DNA from: Rossellomorea aquimaris
GTDB taxonomy: Bacteria; Bacillota; Bacilli; Bacillales; Bacillaceae_B
DNA: 64,000 bases
Direction: 5' to 3'
NCBI RefSeq assembly: GCF_000935355.1
Contig: NZ_JXZC01000002.1
Coordinates: forward strand, 459,516 to 523,515
The position numbers were made by a program, and so were the translations under genes. The stretch's first letter is position 1, and every line of letters starts with the position of its first letter. The notes under the pieces are model-generated. The model did no database searches and had not been told where the DNA came from. It was given only the letters and a program-made list of their open reading frames with translations. This document shows, piece by piece, positions 54,655 to 62,996 of the stretch.

Positions 54655-54683
54655 ACTCCCCACACATAAAATGTGCAGGGAGT
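54655..54683 (-). other. Hairpin between suyB and comC
   Basis: ACTCCC (54655-54660) pairs with GGGAGT (54678-54683), extended by a CACA/TGTG inner stem. It has no T run and may attenuate or process the mRNA so that comC is expressed at a lower level than suyAB. Confidence 0.45.
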
Positions 54684-54689
54684 AAGAAA

Positions 54690-55847
54690 TCAGGCACTGC
54701 GATATAATTTCGTCATGACGAATTCTTTATGACCTAATGCTTCTGCACAAGTGAGTCGACCATTCACTGTACGGCAGATCATTTCCATTAACTGATCTCC
54801 CGCTTGCTCCAAGGAAATCTGACGAGAGAGGAGCCCTTGCACATCCACATCGATATGTTCACTCATCGTCCCCGCCGTAATCGGGTTCGCCGTAATTTTC
54901 ACAACCGGCTCGATCGGGTTACCGATGATATTCCCCTGACCTGTAGGGAAAAGGTGCAGAACCGCTCCACCAGCTGCCATCAGGGTGATACATTCTGCCG
55001 CTGCAGAGGACGTATCCATGAAATAAAGACCGTTGCCATTGGCCGGTGCTTCAGCAGGATCCAATACGCCGATGACCTCTTTCGTTCCGGTCTTGGCAAT
55101 GTTCCCTAGTGCCTTCTCTTCAATGGTAGAAAGTCCACCAGCAATATTACCTTGAGTAGGCTGGGATCCCAATAAATCGACTCCCTTTGAATCAATTTCA
55201 CCTACATAGTCATTGTAAACCGCCATGAATTTCTCGTGTAACTCAGGCGTCGCCATCCGGTCGCGGATGAGATGCTCCCCGCCTGTCAATTCCGATGTTT
55301 CCCCGAAGAAAACAGTGGCACCCGCTTCAACCAAACGGTCAACCGCCTGGGCCACAGTAGGGCATGATCCAAGACCTGTCGTCGTATCAGACTCACCGCA
55401 CTTGATACTGACGGTTAAGTCCTTCAGTTCAACCGGTTCTTTCTGAAGCTCCGAAGCCCACTGGACATACTCCTTCGCTTTCCATGAAGCAGCACGGATC
55501 GTTTCTAAATCCCCGTTTCCTTCAATGGAGAAGTACGTTACAGGCTTTCCGGTCTCAGCAATCCCGTCAGCAATTTTCTTCGACCAGTTTTCTTCTATTC
55601 CAATGACCACGACAGCCGCTACGTTAGGATTGGATCCCGTTCCGATCATTGTCCTGAAATGCAAATCAAGATCAGGTCCGTACTGTAGTCTTCCATATGC
55701 GTGAGGCAAGGCCATTGTACCTTGGACTTGTCTTGCCACTGCTTCGCAAGCAGCGTTTGAAATATCATCTACAGGTAAAATAATGACGTGATTACGAATT
55801 CCAACTTTCCCATTTTCTCTGCGATAACCATATAATGTTTGTTCCAT
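54690..55847 (-). CDS. suyB: (2R)-sulfolactate sulfo-lyase, large subunit (SuyB)
   Basis: A 385-residue protein of the UxaA/GarD altronate-dehydratase family, in the subgroup I recognise as SuyB: it opens [19 protein letters not shown] and contains [16 protein letters not shown] and [13 protein letters not shown], and it ends [14 protein letters not shown]. With SuyA it cleaves (R)-3-sulfolactate to pyruvate and sulfite. The length fits SuyB (about 388) rather than full-length UxaA (about 490-500). The start is the ATG at 55845-55847, two bases after the suyA stop. Altronate dehydratase is the alternative, but no uronate gene is present nearby. Confidence 0.83.
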   Translation of the reverse strand: MEQTLYGYRRENGKVGIRNHVIILPVDDISNAACEAVARQVQGTMALPHAYGRLQYGPDLDLHFRTMIGTGSNPNVAAVVVIGIEENWSKKIADGIAETGKPVTYFSIEGNGDLETIRAASWKAKEYVQWASELQKEPVELKDLTVSIKCGESDTTTGLGSCPTVAQAVDRLVEAGATVFFGETSELTGGEHLIRDRMATPELHEKFMAVYNDYVGEIDSKGVDLLGSQPTQGNIAGGLSTIEEKALGNIAKTGTKEVIGVLDPAEAPANGNGLYFMDTSSAAAECITLMAAGGAVLHLFPTGQGNIIGNPIEPVVKITANPITAGTMSEHIDVDVQGLLSRQISLEQAGDQLMEMICRTVNGRLTCAEALGHKEFVMTKLYRSA

Positions 55848-55849
55848 CC

Positions 55850-56194
55850 TTACCACCTCGCCGTTTTAATATTATGAGTGTGGACGTAGTCGCCTACTTC
55901 CCATTTTTCTGTTGTAATACCGATTTGAACCCCATATTTCAGCACTGGTTCATCTTTGTTTAAAGTAACCAATGAGATTTTGTGGCCTAAAGGAACATCC
56001 CCTTTTGAGGTGACTTCCACTTCTGAATTGTCATCCATGAAGATCCCCACAACATTTTCCCCTGCTGCAATCGGTGATGTGGCAACTCCTACGTGATCAC
56101 CATTGTGATGGATAAGAAACTTATGAGTGCTCACCGCTTTTGAATCTTGAGCATTTCTTTCCGTAACCGTACCTGCCTGACTATTGTGACTCAT
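55850..56194 (-). CDS. suyA: (2R)-sulfolactate sulfo-lyase, small subunit (SuyA)
   Basis: A 114-residue SAF-like domain protein with [28 protein letters not shown] and [11 protein letters not shown], the pattern of SuyA and UxaA N-terminal domains, including an HxGDHVGVA core. I used the ATG at 56192-56194, seven bases after AAGGAGG. A separate small subunit followed immediately by the large one is the SuyAB arrangement. It has a strong promoter with the cluster operator just upstream. Confidence 0.83.
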   Translation of the reverse strand: MSHNSQAGTVTERNAQDSKAVSTHKFLIHHNGDHVGVATSPIAAGENVVGIFMDDNSEVEVTSKGDVPLGHKISLVTLNKDEPVLKYGVQIGITTEKWEVGDYVHTHNIKTARW

Positions 56195-56214
56195 TATGGT
56201 GCCTCCTTTTAAAT

Positions 56215-56276
56215 TGGTTGAGTGACCCAACCACTTAATCTATCTTTATTAAACCACCTATCAATCTGTTAGTCAA
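56215..56276 (-). promoter_or_regulatory. suyAB promoter and operator 3
   Basis: On the minus strand TTGACT (56271-56276), a 17-bp spacer and TTTAAT (56248-56253). Fourteen bases downstream lies the most symmetric operator, TGGTTGAGTGACCCAACCA (56215-56233). Confidence 0.8.
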
Positions 56277-56314
56277 TGAGATTATTTAAATTTTCAGAAT
56301 TTATTTTCGACAAA

Positions 56315-57265
56315 TTACACAGTGCAGAGGGAACGCTCGCCTTTTAGCACTTTCCCGATTTCCTTGGCCACCAGAAAGGACGTACGGACTTGAGATTCTT
56401 CAGTCAATCCTGCGATATGAGGAGTGATGGTAACGTTTTCACAAAGAAGCAGGGGATGTGAATCGAGTATCGGTTCCTGCTCCAACACATCGAGGTAAGC
56501 TCCTGCAATTTGTTGGTTCTGTAAGGCTGTAGCCAGGGCTTGTTCATCAATGATGCCCCCTCTGGAAGTATTAATGACATAAGAAGAAGGCTTCATCCTA
56601 TTTAACTCGGATGTTGAAAGGAGATGCTCGGTTGATGGAGTAAGAGGGACATGGAGGGAAATGAAATCGGATTCCATCAACAGTTCCTGAAGGGTTTCTT
56701 TTACATGTACACCGGTTTCTGACACCACATGATCATACTCTGTAATAAACGGGTCATACCCGATGATGTTCATGCCAAATGCATTGGCGCGCTTTGCCAC
56801 ACGGTGGGAAATTTCCCCAAGTCCGATCAATCCAAGTGTTTTCTGATAAAGCTCCCCACCAGTGTATTTCTTTCTGTTCCACTGTCCGTTTCGAACATCC
56901 GCATCTGCCAAATGAAGGGGTCTTGATGAGTTTAGAATCGCAGCGAGTACATATTCCGCTACAGAAGTTGCGTTTGCATGACGGGCAAACACCACCGGAA
57001 TATCCTTCTCTTTCGCCCGTTTAACATCAATATTATCCAACCCGACCCCGAGCCTTCCAATCGCCTTAAGGCGGCTACCTGCTTCCATTAATTCTTCGTC
57101 GACGATCGTCTGGTTTCTTACAATTACCGCATCATATTGAGGGAGGATTTCAAGTAACCTCTCTCTGTCGGTCCAAAGGGTTTCATCATAGTCGACCTCA
57201 AATCCTTGTTCCTTCAGTTCATCAATGCCTTCTTTCCAGATTAACTCTGTGATCAATGCTTTCAT
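56315..57265 (-). CDS. slcC: D-isomer hydroxyacid dehydrogenase, probable (S)-sulfolactate dehydrogenase (SlcC)
   Basis: A 316-residue member of the D-3-phosphoglycerate dehydrogenase family. The cofactor site is LGLIGLGEISHRVAKRA, and the catalytic Arg, Glu and His lie in INTSRGGIID, LDVLEQEP and ITPHIAGLTEES. GGGAGG precedes the ATG. It has its own promoter and operator, upstream of suyAB on the same strand. In sulfolactate degraders SlcC oxidises (S)-sulfolactate to sulfopyruvate, which ComC then reduces to the (R) form for SuyAB. SerA-like activity is the alternative, but length (no ACT domain) and context favour SlcC. Confidence 0.77.
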   Translation of the reverse strand: MKALITELIWKEGIDELKEQGFEVDYDETLWTDRERLLEILPQYDAVIVRNQTIVDEELMEAGSRLKAIGRLGVGLDNIDVKRAKEKDIPVVFARHANATSVAEYVLAAILNSSRPLHLADADVRNGQWNRKKYTGGELYQKTLGLIGLGEISHRVAKRANAFGMNIIGYDPFITEYDHVVSETGVHVKETLQELLMESDFISLHVPLTPSTEHLLSTSELNRMKPSSYVINTSRGGIIDEQALATALQNQQIAGAYLDVLEQEPILDSHPLLLCENVTITPHIAGLTEESQVRTSFLVAKEIGKVLKGERSLCTV

Positions 57266-57298
57266 TTAAATTCCTCCCTTTTAAAAGTCATCTCTCTT

Positions 57299-57359
57299 TG
57301 GTTCAGTCACCCAACCAATTACTACTTATTATTTAATCATTTCTGGTTTATCCGGTCAA
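57299..57359 (-). promoter_or_regulatory. slcC promoter and operator 4
   Basis: On the minus strand TTGACC (57354-57359), a 17-bp spacer and TTAAAT (57331-57336), followed 13 bases later by TGGTTCAGTCACCCAACCA (57299-57317). Confidence 0.75.
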
Positions 57360-57468
57360 TGTTTTTTGAATATTCTTTATGTTGCGTTCTACTATTAGGT
57401 TCTACATAGTTGTTAAAACCCCTTCTAGAAGAATAGCCGGCTTACAATTTCTGCCCCTAATATTTAAA

Positions 57469-57536
57469 CAAACGTTTGATTGAGCAAAATCAGCCCTATC
57501 ACAGTAACAAATGAACCAGTTAAACGAACGTTTAAC
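57469..57536. promoter_or_regulatory. Two palindromes upstream of slcC
   Basis: CAAACGTTTG (57469-57478) is a perfect 10-bp palindrome, and GTTAAACGAACGTTTAAC (57519-57536) has perfect 8-bp arms. They share the ACGTTT core and lie about 55 bp apart, roughly 110-180 bp upstream of the slcC promoter. They may be sites for a TetR- or LacI-type regulator. Nothing else is visible in this gap besides the slcC promoter. Confidence 0.45.
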
Positions 57537-57549
57537 ACATAAAGAAAGC

Positions 57550-57575
57550 CCTGGACTACTTGAAAATAGTCCAGG
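57550..57575 (-). terminator. Terminator of the GDSL/cell-wall-binding gene
   Basis: CCTGGACTA (57550-57558) and TAGTCCAGG (57567-57575) are perfect complements. The minus strand continues GCTTTCTTT; the plus strand ACCTTTTT. Confidence 0.8.
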
Positions 57576-57600
57576 ACCTTTTTGATTGCTTTAATCCACT

Positions 57601-59229
57601 CTACTCCACTAACTTCTCAACAACACCACTCTCAACCGCACCTTCTCCACCTAATACCATAAAGTGCTTCAAACCATTTTCCATCACCAAACCTTTTGTC
57701 TGCTGAGGTAAGTCATCCTTCTTCACCAGCAATAACGGAACCTCATTGATGGCAGCAAACACAGATCCCGTAAGTGCATCAGCGAAGTCCTGGCCGGTTG
57801 CAACTACGGCATGGCTTGTTGGACCTTGGAACTCGTTATAGATGGCGGCAGCTGTATCGTAACGCGTGTCACCAGCCAAACGCTCTCCATTTTTAAACGT
57901 TATATCTTCACTGATGACCCCGGCTCCCCCAATTACGTAGGTGTTCTCTACATCTTGAAGGGCAAAGCCTGTCGGTTCAGGAATGGAATCTGTCTTCGTT
58001 AACAGGATTGGATATCCATGCTGGGCCGCATATGGAGCAACCGCCAGGGCATCCGGGAAGTCATATCCATAGGCAACCACTGCCGTTTCTGAATGACCCA
58101 ATTCATTCGCCACATATGCGGCTGTTTCAAAACGGTCGTTTCCTCCGATTCGATCCACGCTTAATCCGAGCTCATCCAATTCCGCCTCAATCTTCTTCGG
58201 AACGGCTCCTTCCCCACCGAGAATCACTGCATGCTCCGCTCCGAGACGGTCGATTTCTTCTACAGTCTCCTTGGATAACGTGGCGCCATTCGTTAACAAG
58301 ATCGGCGCTTCCAACTGATAGGCAAGGGGTGTTCCGACTAATGCATCGGGATACTCGTTTCCTCTTGTTATGATGACGGTATCAACAGACTCCCAGCTTT
58401 CTTCCGAGATTTCAGCCGCTGTTCCGTAACGATCCTGTCCATATAAACGGGCCGTTGATTTTCCAACTGTATCGGTGACCGGCTCCATGACTTTCCAGAA
58501 CTCGTCAGCCATCGCTTCATATCCCGCTTCACTAGGATGTACATTTTGCGGGTTCGGAAGTTTCACCTGGAAGTTATCGGCCATCGCTTCTTCAACCGGG
58601 ACAAACACGCCTCCCCCCTGCACGCTAGCTGCTTGAATGGCTTGGTTCAATCCATCTAAAGCAGGTTTTAACTGTGCCTGGGTCTCTTGTGGCAAATAAG
58701 GGAATGCATTGTAATAACCCATCACATACACCGAAACGTCAGGGTTTAATTGACGGATGATGCCTAAAGAGGTACCGATATTCACACCCACTTCCTGAAG
58801 GGCTGCCTGTACTTTTACTGGATCGATTGAAATCCTGCCATCCTTCTGTTCAATCAATTGCAGTAAGTCATTGGCACCAGCGTCCAATGTAATGGTATCA
58901 GCCTCCATGATTTCTTTCTGCAAACCCTTTGCAGGATCTTGTATGTCCGCCAATACCTGTTTGGACGTATAACCCGGTACGGCAAAGCTCTTGTTAAAAT
59001 CTACATGAAAGCCATCTTCCTTAAATTCGTCTGCAAGGAAATCAGGGTAGCCCTTACCCAGCGAGTTGTCATACAGCACACCTGCCGCCAACGAATCTCC
59101 TAAAGCAAGATAATCTACATACGTCTGCTCTTCTTTCATTTCAGCAAAAGCCATCGTCGGTGACATCATTAATGCCACTGTCATTGCTCCGGTCAACACT
59201 TTCAAAGAATGTTTCAGGTTTTTTTTCAA
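57601..59229 (-). CDS. Secreted GDSL/SGNH hydrolase with three cell-wall-binding-2 repeats
   Basis: A 542-residue secreted protein. The start is a TTG at 59227-59229 after GAGGAG, giving a clear signal peptide (MKKNLKHSLKVLTGAM to TMAFA, cleaved near residue 29). The SGNH hydrolase domain (about 38-265) has the nucleophile S46 in LALGDSLAAG, DAGANDLL with the block III Asn, and VHPSEAGY with the catalytic His; the Asp usual two residues before the His is replaced (NVHPS). Three PF04122 repeats follow (about 268-542). It is probably a wall-anchored esterase or lipase. Substrate unknown. Confidence 0.87.
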   Translation of the reverse strand: MKKNLKHSLKVLTGAMTVALMMSPTMAFAEMKEEQTYVDYLALGDSLAAGVLYDNSLGKGYPDFLADEFKEDGFHVDFNKSFAVPGYTSKQVLADIQDPAKGLQKEIMEADTITLDAGANDLLQLIEQKDGRISIDPVKVQAALQEVGVNIGTSLGIIRQLNPDVSVYVMGYYNAFPYLPQETQAQLKPALDGLNQAIQAASVQGGGVFVPVEEAMADNFQVKLPNPQNVHPSEAGYEAMADEFWKVMEPVTDTVGKSTARLYGQDRYGTAAEISEESWESVDTVIITRGNEYPDALVGTPLAYQLEAPILLTNGATLSKETVEEIDRLGAEHAVILGGEGAVPKKIEAELDELGLSVDRIGGNDRFETAAYVANELGHSETAVVAYGYDFPDALAVAPYAAQHGYPILLTKTDSIPEPTGFALQDVENTYVIGGAGVISEDITFKNGERLAGDTRYDTAAAIYNEFQGPTSHAVVATGQDFADALTGSVFAAINEVPLLLVKKDDLPQQTKGLVMENGLKHFMVLGGEGAVESGVVEKLVE

Positions 59230-59462
59230 GGTAGTTCTCCTCTCTAATTTGGTAATCCAATTATAGGTATTGGCCAAGACATTAGGATATTCCTCCTATT
59301 TTCAATCGACAAAACCCGCAACTTGATCCTTTAGGAGCAGTTATGTGGGATCCGGCGATCACGCCTGCAAATTATGTAATAAAAATAAATAACAATCCCT
59401 ATATATTCAAGGTGATTTATAGTGGAAAATAATATAAACAAATAAAAGGAGTGAAGATCGCA

Positions 59463-59588
59463 ATGAAGATGATCCATAGGTTTCTCGCTACTTACTATTA
59501 CACCCTGATCCAAGATTGCCTTGACGAAAAAATGAAAGAACACCTGCTCCGGAAATTACACTACCATGAGTCAAAATTAAGCATGTAG
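59463..59588 (+). CDS. Small 41-residue protein, unknown function
   Basis: An ATG at 59463 lies 11 bases after AAAGGAG (or at better distance if the ATG at 59469 is used). The product, starting MKMIHRFLATYYYTLIQDCL, is rich in charged and aromatic residues and is predicted to be helical throughout; it has no signal peptide. It is the only plus-strand gene in this section. I do not recognise the family; small sporulation or kinase-inhibitor proteins have a similar size. The rest of the 449-bp gap (59230-59678) shows only the terminator at 59641. Confidence 0.45.
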   Translation: MKMIHRFLATYYYTLIQDCLDEKMKEHLLRKLHYHESKLSM

Positions 59589-59640
59589 ATCGATCCCGCT
59601 GTGCCCGTCCTCTTTCTTATAATGACCATTTTCATTAATA

Positions 59641-59671
59641 AAGCCTTCAACCCGCGATGGATTGAAGACTT
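59641..59671 (-). terminator. Terminator of the SGNH hydrolase gene
   Basis: AAGCCTTCAA (59641-59650) pairs with TTGAAGACTT (59662-59671) with one wobble; the minus strand continues TATTAATG. It could also close the small plus-strand ORF. Confidence 0.65.
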
Positions 59672-59678
59672 CGATTAG

Positions 59679-60506
59679 TTATCCCCTTATAAAATACTTC
59701 ATTAAATAATCGAGCCAGACCTTATTTCCTTTTTCGTTAGGTATATTTTCCTCTGATAAATAGTCCTTAATTTCTTTATTATTGTAATCCGGCCATGCAT
59801 CCCAATGATTAAGATACACATATTTTTTCTCCCGCGTATACTTCTCTAAATCAGCTTCTTCCTTCGGGTAGTAATAAGCACCCGGAATTGGATTGGCCGG
59901 TTGGATGATAAAGGTGACTTCAGGATTCTGTTTCTTGAAATCCCCAAGGATCGTCTCAAGATTTTTAATTCGGTTCGACATTCTTATTTCCCCATTGTCA
60001 TACAAAAGAAATGGTTCAAGTAAGAGTATATCCGGCTTCATTTCAGCCAGTGGTTTATGTAAATCCTCTTTCACAACCTGTTCTGACGTTTTTCCGGCGA
60101 TTTCTTTCAACGTCACCTTTATCAAATCATGACCGTACGTGTCGAGAAGCGCCTTTTCTAGTTCTTTGGGCCACGCCCCTTCCTTCCCAGGAGTAGAAGA
60201 AGAGCCAAGGATCATTAAATGAACCGGTTCATTACCTTCAATCTTTTTCTTAAACGCTTCTTTTAATTCTGGCGGAAGATAGTTCAGCTTATCTAGTTTT
60301 AACAGCCTCTTCTTTTCTTCTTCAGCCGCTGCTTTTTCTTTCTCGTTTTCTTTACGCTCTTCTTCACTCACCGCCTGAACGCCGGCTACTTTTTCTGTAT
60401 GGACGTTAACCTGGACGGCCTCGACCCTTTGATCCCAATGATACTTTCCACCTGCAAGTGTTGATAATGTAATCACGCCAAGACCGACTAACAAAAACTT
60501 CTTCAT
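59679..60506 (-). CDS. SGNH/GDSL hydrolase with N-terminal membrane anchor
   Basis: A 275-residue protein with an N-terminal hydrophobic anchor (MKKFLLVGLGVITLSTLAGG), a charged coiled-coil linker (about 48-75, rich in Glu and Lys) and an SGNH-like domain (about 95-275) with the nucleophile motif MILGSSSTPG. The final Asp-x-x-His is not obvious; the C-terminal NEKGNKVWLDYL occupies that place. The start is the ATG at 60504-60506, six bases after GGGGG. Probably an envelope esterase or acyltransferase-like enzyme. Confidence 0.75.
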   Translation of the reverse strand: MKKFLLVGLGVITLSTLAGGKYHWDQRVEAVQVNVHTEKVAGVQAVSEEERKENEKEKAAAEEEKKRLLKLDKLNYLPPELKEAFKKKIEGNEPVHLMILGSSSTPGKEGAWPKELEKALLDTYGHDLIKVTLKEIAGKTSEQVVKEDLHKPLAEMKPDILLLEPFLLYDNGEIRMSNRIKNLETILGDFKKQNPEVTFIIQPANPIPGAYYYPKEEADLEKYTREKKYVYLNHWDAWPDYNNKEIKDYLSEENIPNEKGNKVWLDYLMKYFIRG

Positions 60507-60649
60507 CCTCATCCCCCATAACGTAAAGTCTATGAGTCATATGATAGAGGAGATAGAGTTCGGAATTTGTATATACGTGTAGATGGCGGTTCGAAAAGTT
60601 ACGACAAAATAACTGGTTTTATTTGGATAAAACGCATTCGTTAGACGTT

Positions 60650-60795
60650 TAATAATAAACGCTCTTTTCGCAAAGATTGTTGTTTTTAACATGAGTTCTG
60701 CAAGGCTCTGTCAATTAGTGTGTGCTGGATTGTGAGCGGAAATCAACTATTACTTTCTTCTCTACAATAGCCACAAACTTTACGAAAAGAGCCAT
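60650..60795. repeat. Dispersed element, copy C (core mostly deleted)
   Basis: AACGCTCTTTTCGCAAAGA followed by TTGTTGTTTTTA matches the left flank of copy A (17407-17438). GAGCGGAAATCAACTA and AGCCACAAACTTTACG match its right end. The GC-rich centre is missing. The 328-bp gap holds nothing else but the following terminator. Confidence 0.65.
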
Positions 60796-60801
60796 AAAAA
60801 A

Positions 60802-60824
60802 AGCCTATCTTAAAAAGATAGACT
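60802..60824 (-). terminator. Terminator of the polytopic membrane protein gene
   Basis: AGCCTATCTT (60802-60811) pairs with AAGATAGACT (60815-60824) with one wobble; the minus strand continues with seven T. Confidence 0.8.
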
Positions 60825-60834
60825 TCCACACACC

Positions 60835-62643
60835 CTAACGCACCGGCACAAGTTCAAACCTATTATTCTCGTGTTTTACCCGGTACACCCCTTCCGAAAT
60901 TTCATTTTCAGTATACTGGGATAACCCATCTTGGATATGTACGTCACGATCCAAAACCATCAGAAAATCCGATTTCATCAAAACTTCCTTCAAATACGAG
61001 AGCTGATCTTCTGTCTCGGCACCCTTGATGAAAGAATAATTCATCGACAGGTGTTCGTACCTGATCAAATAGCTGAAATAACCTCCGTCATCCGCACTGC
61101 CTGGACTATAATACGTAATCATAGGTTCCGTTACCCCTGATGTTTTAATCACAGAAGAATACTCCTTCACATCGCCCCGACGCTCAACATGTGCTTCCGG
61201 CCGGGTCACCAATACTTCCAGGTGTCCGATGTACGGGATTAAGAAGCAGGATGCCATCAGGATGCCCGTCACCCTTTTAAAGGATTTCACATAGTCGGAC
61301 CATACATAAGCAACCCCCGTCATGAGCATACCGCCTGCATATACGGTGATGGTCGACTGGTAGCGATTGAACCCTGCAAGCCTTGACGCTTCATTCTCAG
61401 GCATCAGATACACATACATATAATAAAGGGAACACATGTACAGCACGTAAAAGAGATTAAACAATACAAACGAAGCCACCAGTTCATTAGGCGTTTTACG
61501 TTTCATTCTGACGATTAGTAAAAGGGCAAGCAGATTGACCACCAATAATGCCATCACATGAGGCGACGACAAAGGATTCAACGCTGCATCCAGCATCATT
61601 CCATCAAAGCCTGCTAAAAACTCCTCCGATTTCCGGATATCCTGCAGTTTATCCTCTGTAATCGCAAACTTATTGTCTCCATAACTCTCACTATAGGCTT
61701 GTAACGTATAGGTGTGCCAAAGTAGATTCACCCCCAAAGGGAGAACCAACAGCAGAACCAAAGAAGCATAAGGCATGACCTTATCGATTCTCTTTTCAAT
61801 TCCTTCCCGATGAGAAGTAATGAGTATCCCCAGCAAGGCGATTCCGTTAAAAAGCAGGAAGACCTTCCCACTATCCTTTAATAGAATCAAGACTATCACT
61901 ATCGGAAGATTCACGAGCAGCAGCCTTTTCCAATCCTTACGATAGTAATAAGCGATTAAAGGGATCGCCAACGCCACCGACCCTAGAATAATATCCACCA
62001 GTAAACTGTAAAAGATCTTCGCATTCACTAATAGAAGGGTAAAGGAAATAACCCAAGGCAGGATGACCGTCCATGGCTTTTTCCAGCAACTCCATGTGAA
62101 TAGAGCTGTGAATCCAGCCATCGTCATGAATCCCTGTGCCATCAAAGCCAAACTTTCATGGAACCCTAAATGATTAAGAAAATAGTAAATAAACACGGCA
62201 CTCCCAGGCGGATAGTTCTGAAAAGTAACCAAAGTACTGGCATCCGGCAGGCCATCAAGCCTCACAATCTCCTTCACCACCAATCCCCAGTGGCTGAAAT
62301 CATCATAGTTTAAAAAGAGAGTCCCCCTCATATAGAGCATGACAAACAGAACAGATATGGAAAAGAACACAAGCGAGGGATGCAGCAAAGGCTGAAACGG
62401 GATTTTCTTAAGAAAGAATAATATGAGATAAATCAAACATAAAAACAAACCGGAATAATAGATGCTATTCGCCGCGAATGGCATCCGATGAAGCAACCCG
62501 GCTCCGAATAGCACCGTCGTGACACTGGAAAATAGAAATAAAGGAATAAATGCAGGATGAACCTTTACCTTATATAGAAAAAACATCCCCCACCCGGCAA
62601 GGGAAAGAAATAACAAGAATAGTAATAGTATTGACGTAAGCAT
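60835..62643 (-). CDS. Polytopic membrane protein, GT-C glycosyltransferase-like
   Basis: A 602-residue protein with about 13 membrane helices and a C-terminal extracytoplasmic domain of about 130 residues. An early loop contains NYDDFSHWGLVVKEI, an acidic motif after a helix that resembles the catalytic loop of GT-C (GT39-like) glycosyltransferases. The start is the ATG at 62641-62643, behind AGGAGG; an in-frame TTG further upstream reads through that site. It would use a polyprenyl-phosphate sugar donor to modify wall polymers or proteins. Function is inferred from topology; no close family is recognised. Confidence 0.62.
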   Translation of the reverse strand: MLTSILLLFLLFLSLAGWGMFFLYKVKVHPAFIPLFLFSSVTTVLFGAGLLHRMPFAANSIYYSGLFLCLIYLILFFLKKIPFQPLLHPSLVFFSISVLFVMLYMRGTLFLNYDDFSHWGLVVKEIVRLDGLPDASTLVTFQNYPPGSAVFIYYFLNHLGFHESLALMAQGFMTMAGFTALFTWSCWKKPWTVILPWVISFTLLLVNAKIFYSLLVDIILGSVALAIPLIAYYYRKDWKRLLLVNLPIVIVLILLKDSGKVFLLFNGIALLGILITSHREGIEKRIDKVMPYASLVLLLVLPLGVNLLWHTYTLQAYSESYGDNKFAITEDKLQDIRKSEEFLAGFDGMMLDAALNPLSSPHVMALLVVNLLALLLIVRMKRKTPNELVASFVLFNLFYVLYMCSLYYMYVYLMPENEASRLAGFNRYQSTITVYAGGMLMTGVAYVWSDYVKSFKRVTGILMASCFLIPYIGHLEVLVTRPEAHVERRGDVKEYSSVIKTSGVTEPMITYYSPGSADDGGYFSYLIRYEHLSMNYSFIKGAETEDQLSYLKEVLMKSDFLMVLDRDVHIQDGLSQYTENEISEGVYRVKHENNRFELVPVR

Positions 62644-62726
62644 GAGTCCTCCTGATACTTGAAAAAACAAGTAGTTGAAAAACCATTATATCATTCTTCC
62701 TTGGAACAAAATCGCACATTGAATAA

Positions 62727-62766
62727 AAAGAACTCCTTTACCATGAACCTGATAAAGGAGTTCTTT
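62727..62766 (-). terminator. Terminator of the zinc-ribbon gene
   Basis: AAAGAACTCCTTTA (62727-62740) and TAAAGGAGTTCTTT (62753-62766) are perfect complements; the minus strand continues TTATTC. Confidence 0.85.
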
Positions 62767-62768
62767 CA

Positions 62769-62969
62769 TTATGACTCAATGACTCTTGCTACTTTTCCCC
62801 CACATGTCTTGCAGCTTCCCTTAAGGACAATAGTATGATTATCAGAATCCACACTGTAATCAACAATCGTCGTGACACCGCAAGTCCGACAGTATACATT
62901 TCCTTCAAATTTCTCTCGGATATGTGCAGGTTTTGTCATCCATCTTTTATGTGCTAATTCATCCTTCAC
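62769..62969 (-). CDS. Small zinc-ribbon protein
   Basis: A 66-residue protein with two CxxC pairs (C27/C30 in YCRTCG and C53/C56 in SCKTCG), arranged as a zinc ribbon. The start is a GTG eight bases after AGGTG. It lies 27 bp after the recombinase gene on the same strand, so the two may be co-transcribed. It may bind nucleic acid or a protein partner; no specific function is recognised. Confidence 0.7.
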   Translation of the reverse strand: MKDELAHKRWMTKPAHIREKFEGNVYCRTCGVTTIVDYSVDSDNHTIVLKGSCKTCGGKVARVIES

Positions 62970-62996
62970 TTTTTTGGCACCTCACTTAAAATGATT

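Noticed and set aside
54655..54683. Rho-independent terminator between suyB and comC
   Set aside because: The hairpin lacks a following T run, so it is listed only as a possible attenuating or processing structure.
54690..56194. Reading the pair as altronate dehydratase (UxaA) split into two genes
   Set aside because: The large subunit has the SuyB-type opening and [20 protein letters not shown] motifs, and no uronate or altronate genes (uxaB, uxuA, kdgK, kdgA) are nearby; the flanking dehydrogenases and YeiH fit sulfolactate better.
59331..59543. 70-residue minus-strand ORF
   Set aside because: No ribosome site, and it is antisense to the better-supported 41-residue plus-strand ORF.
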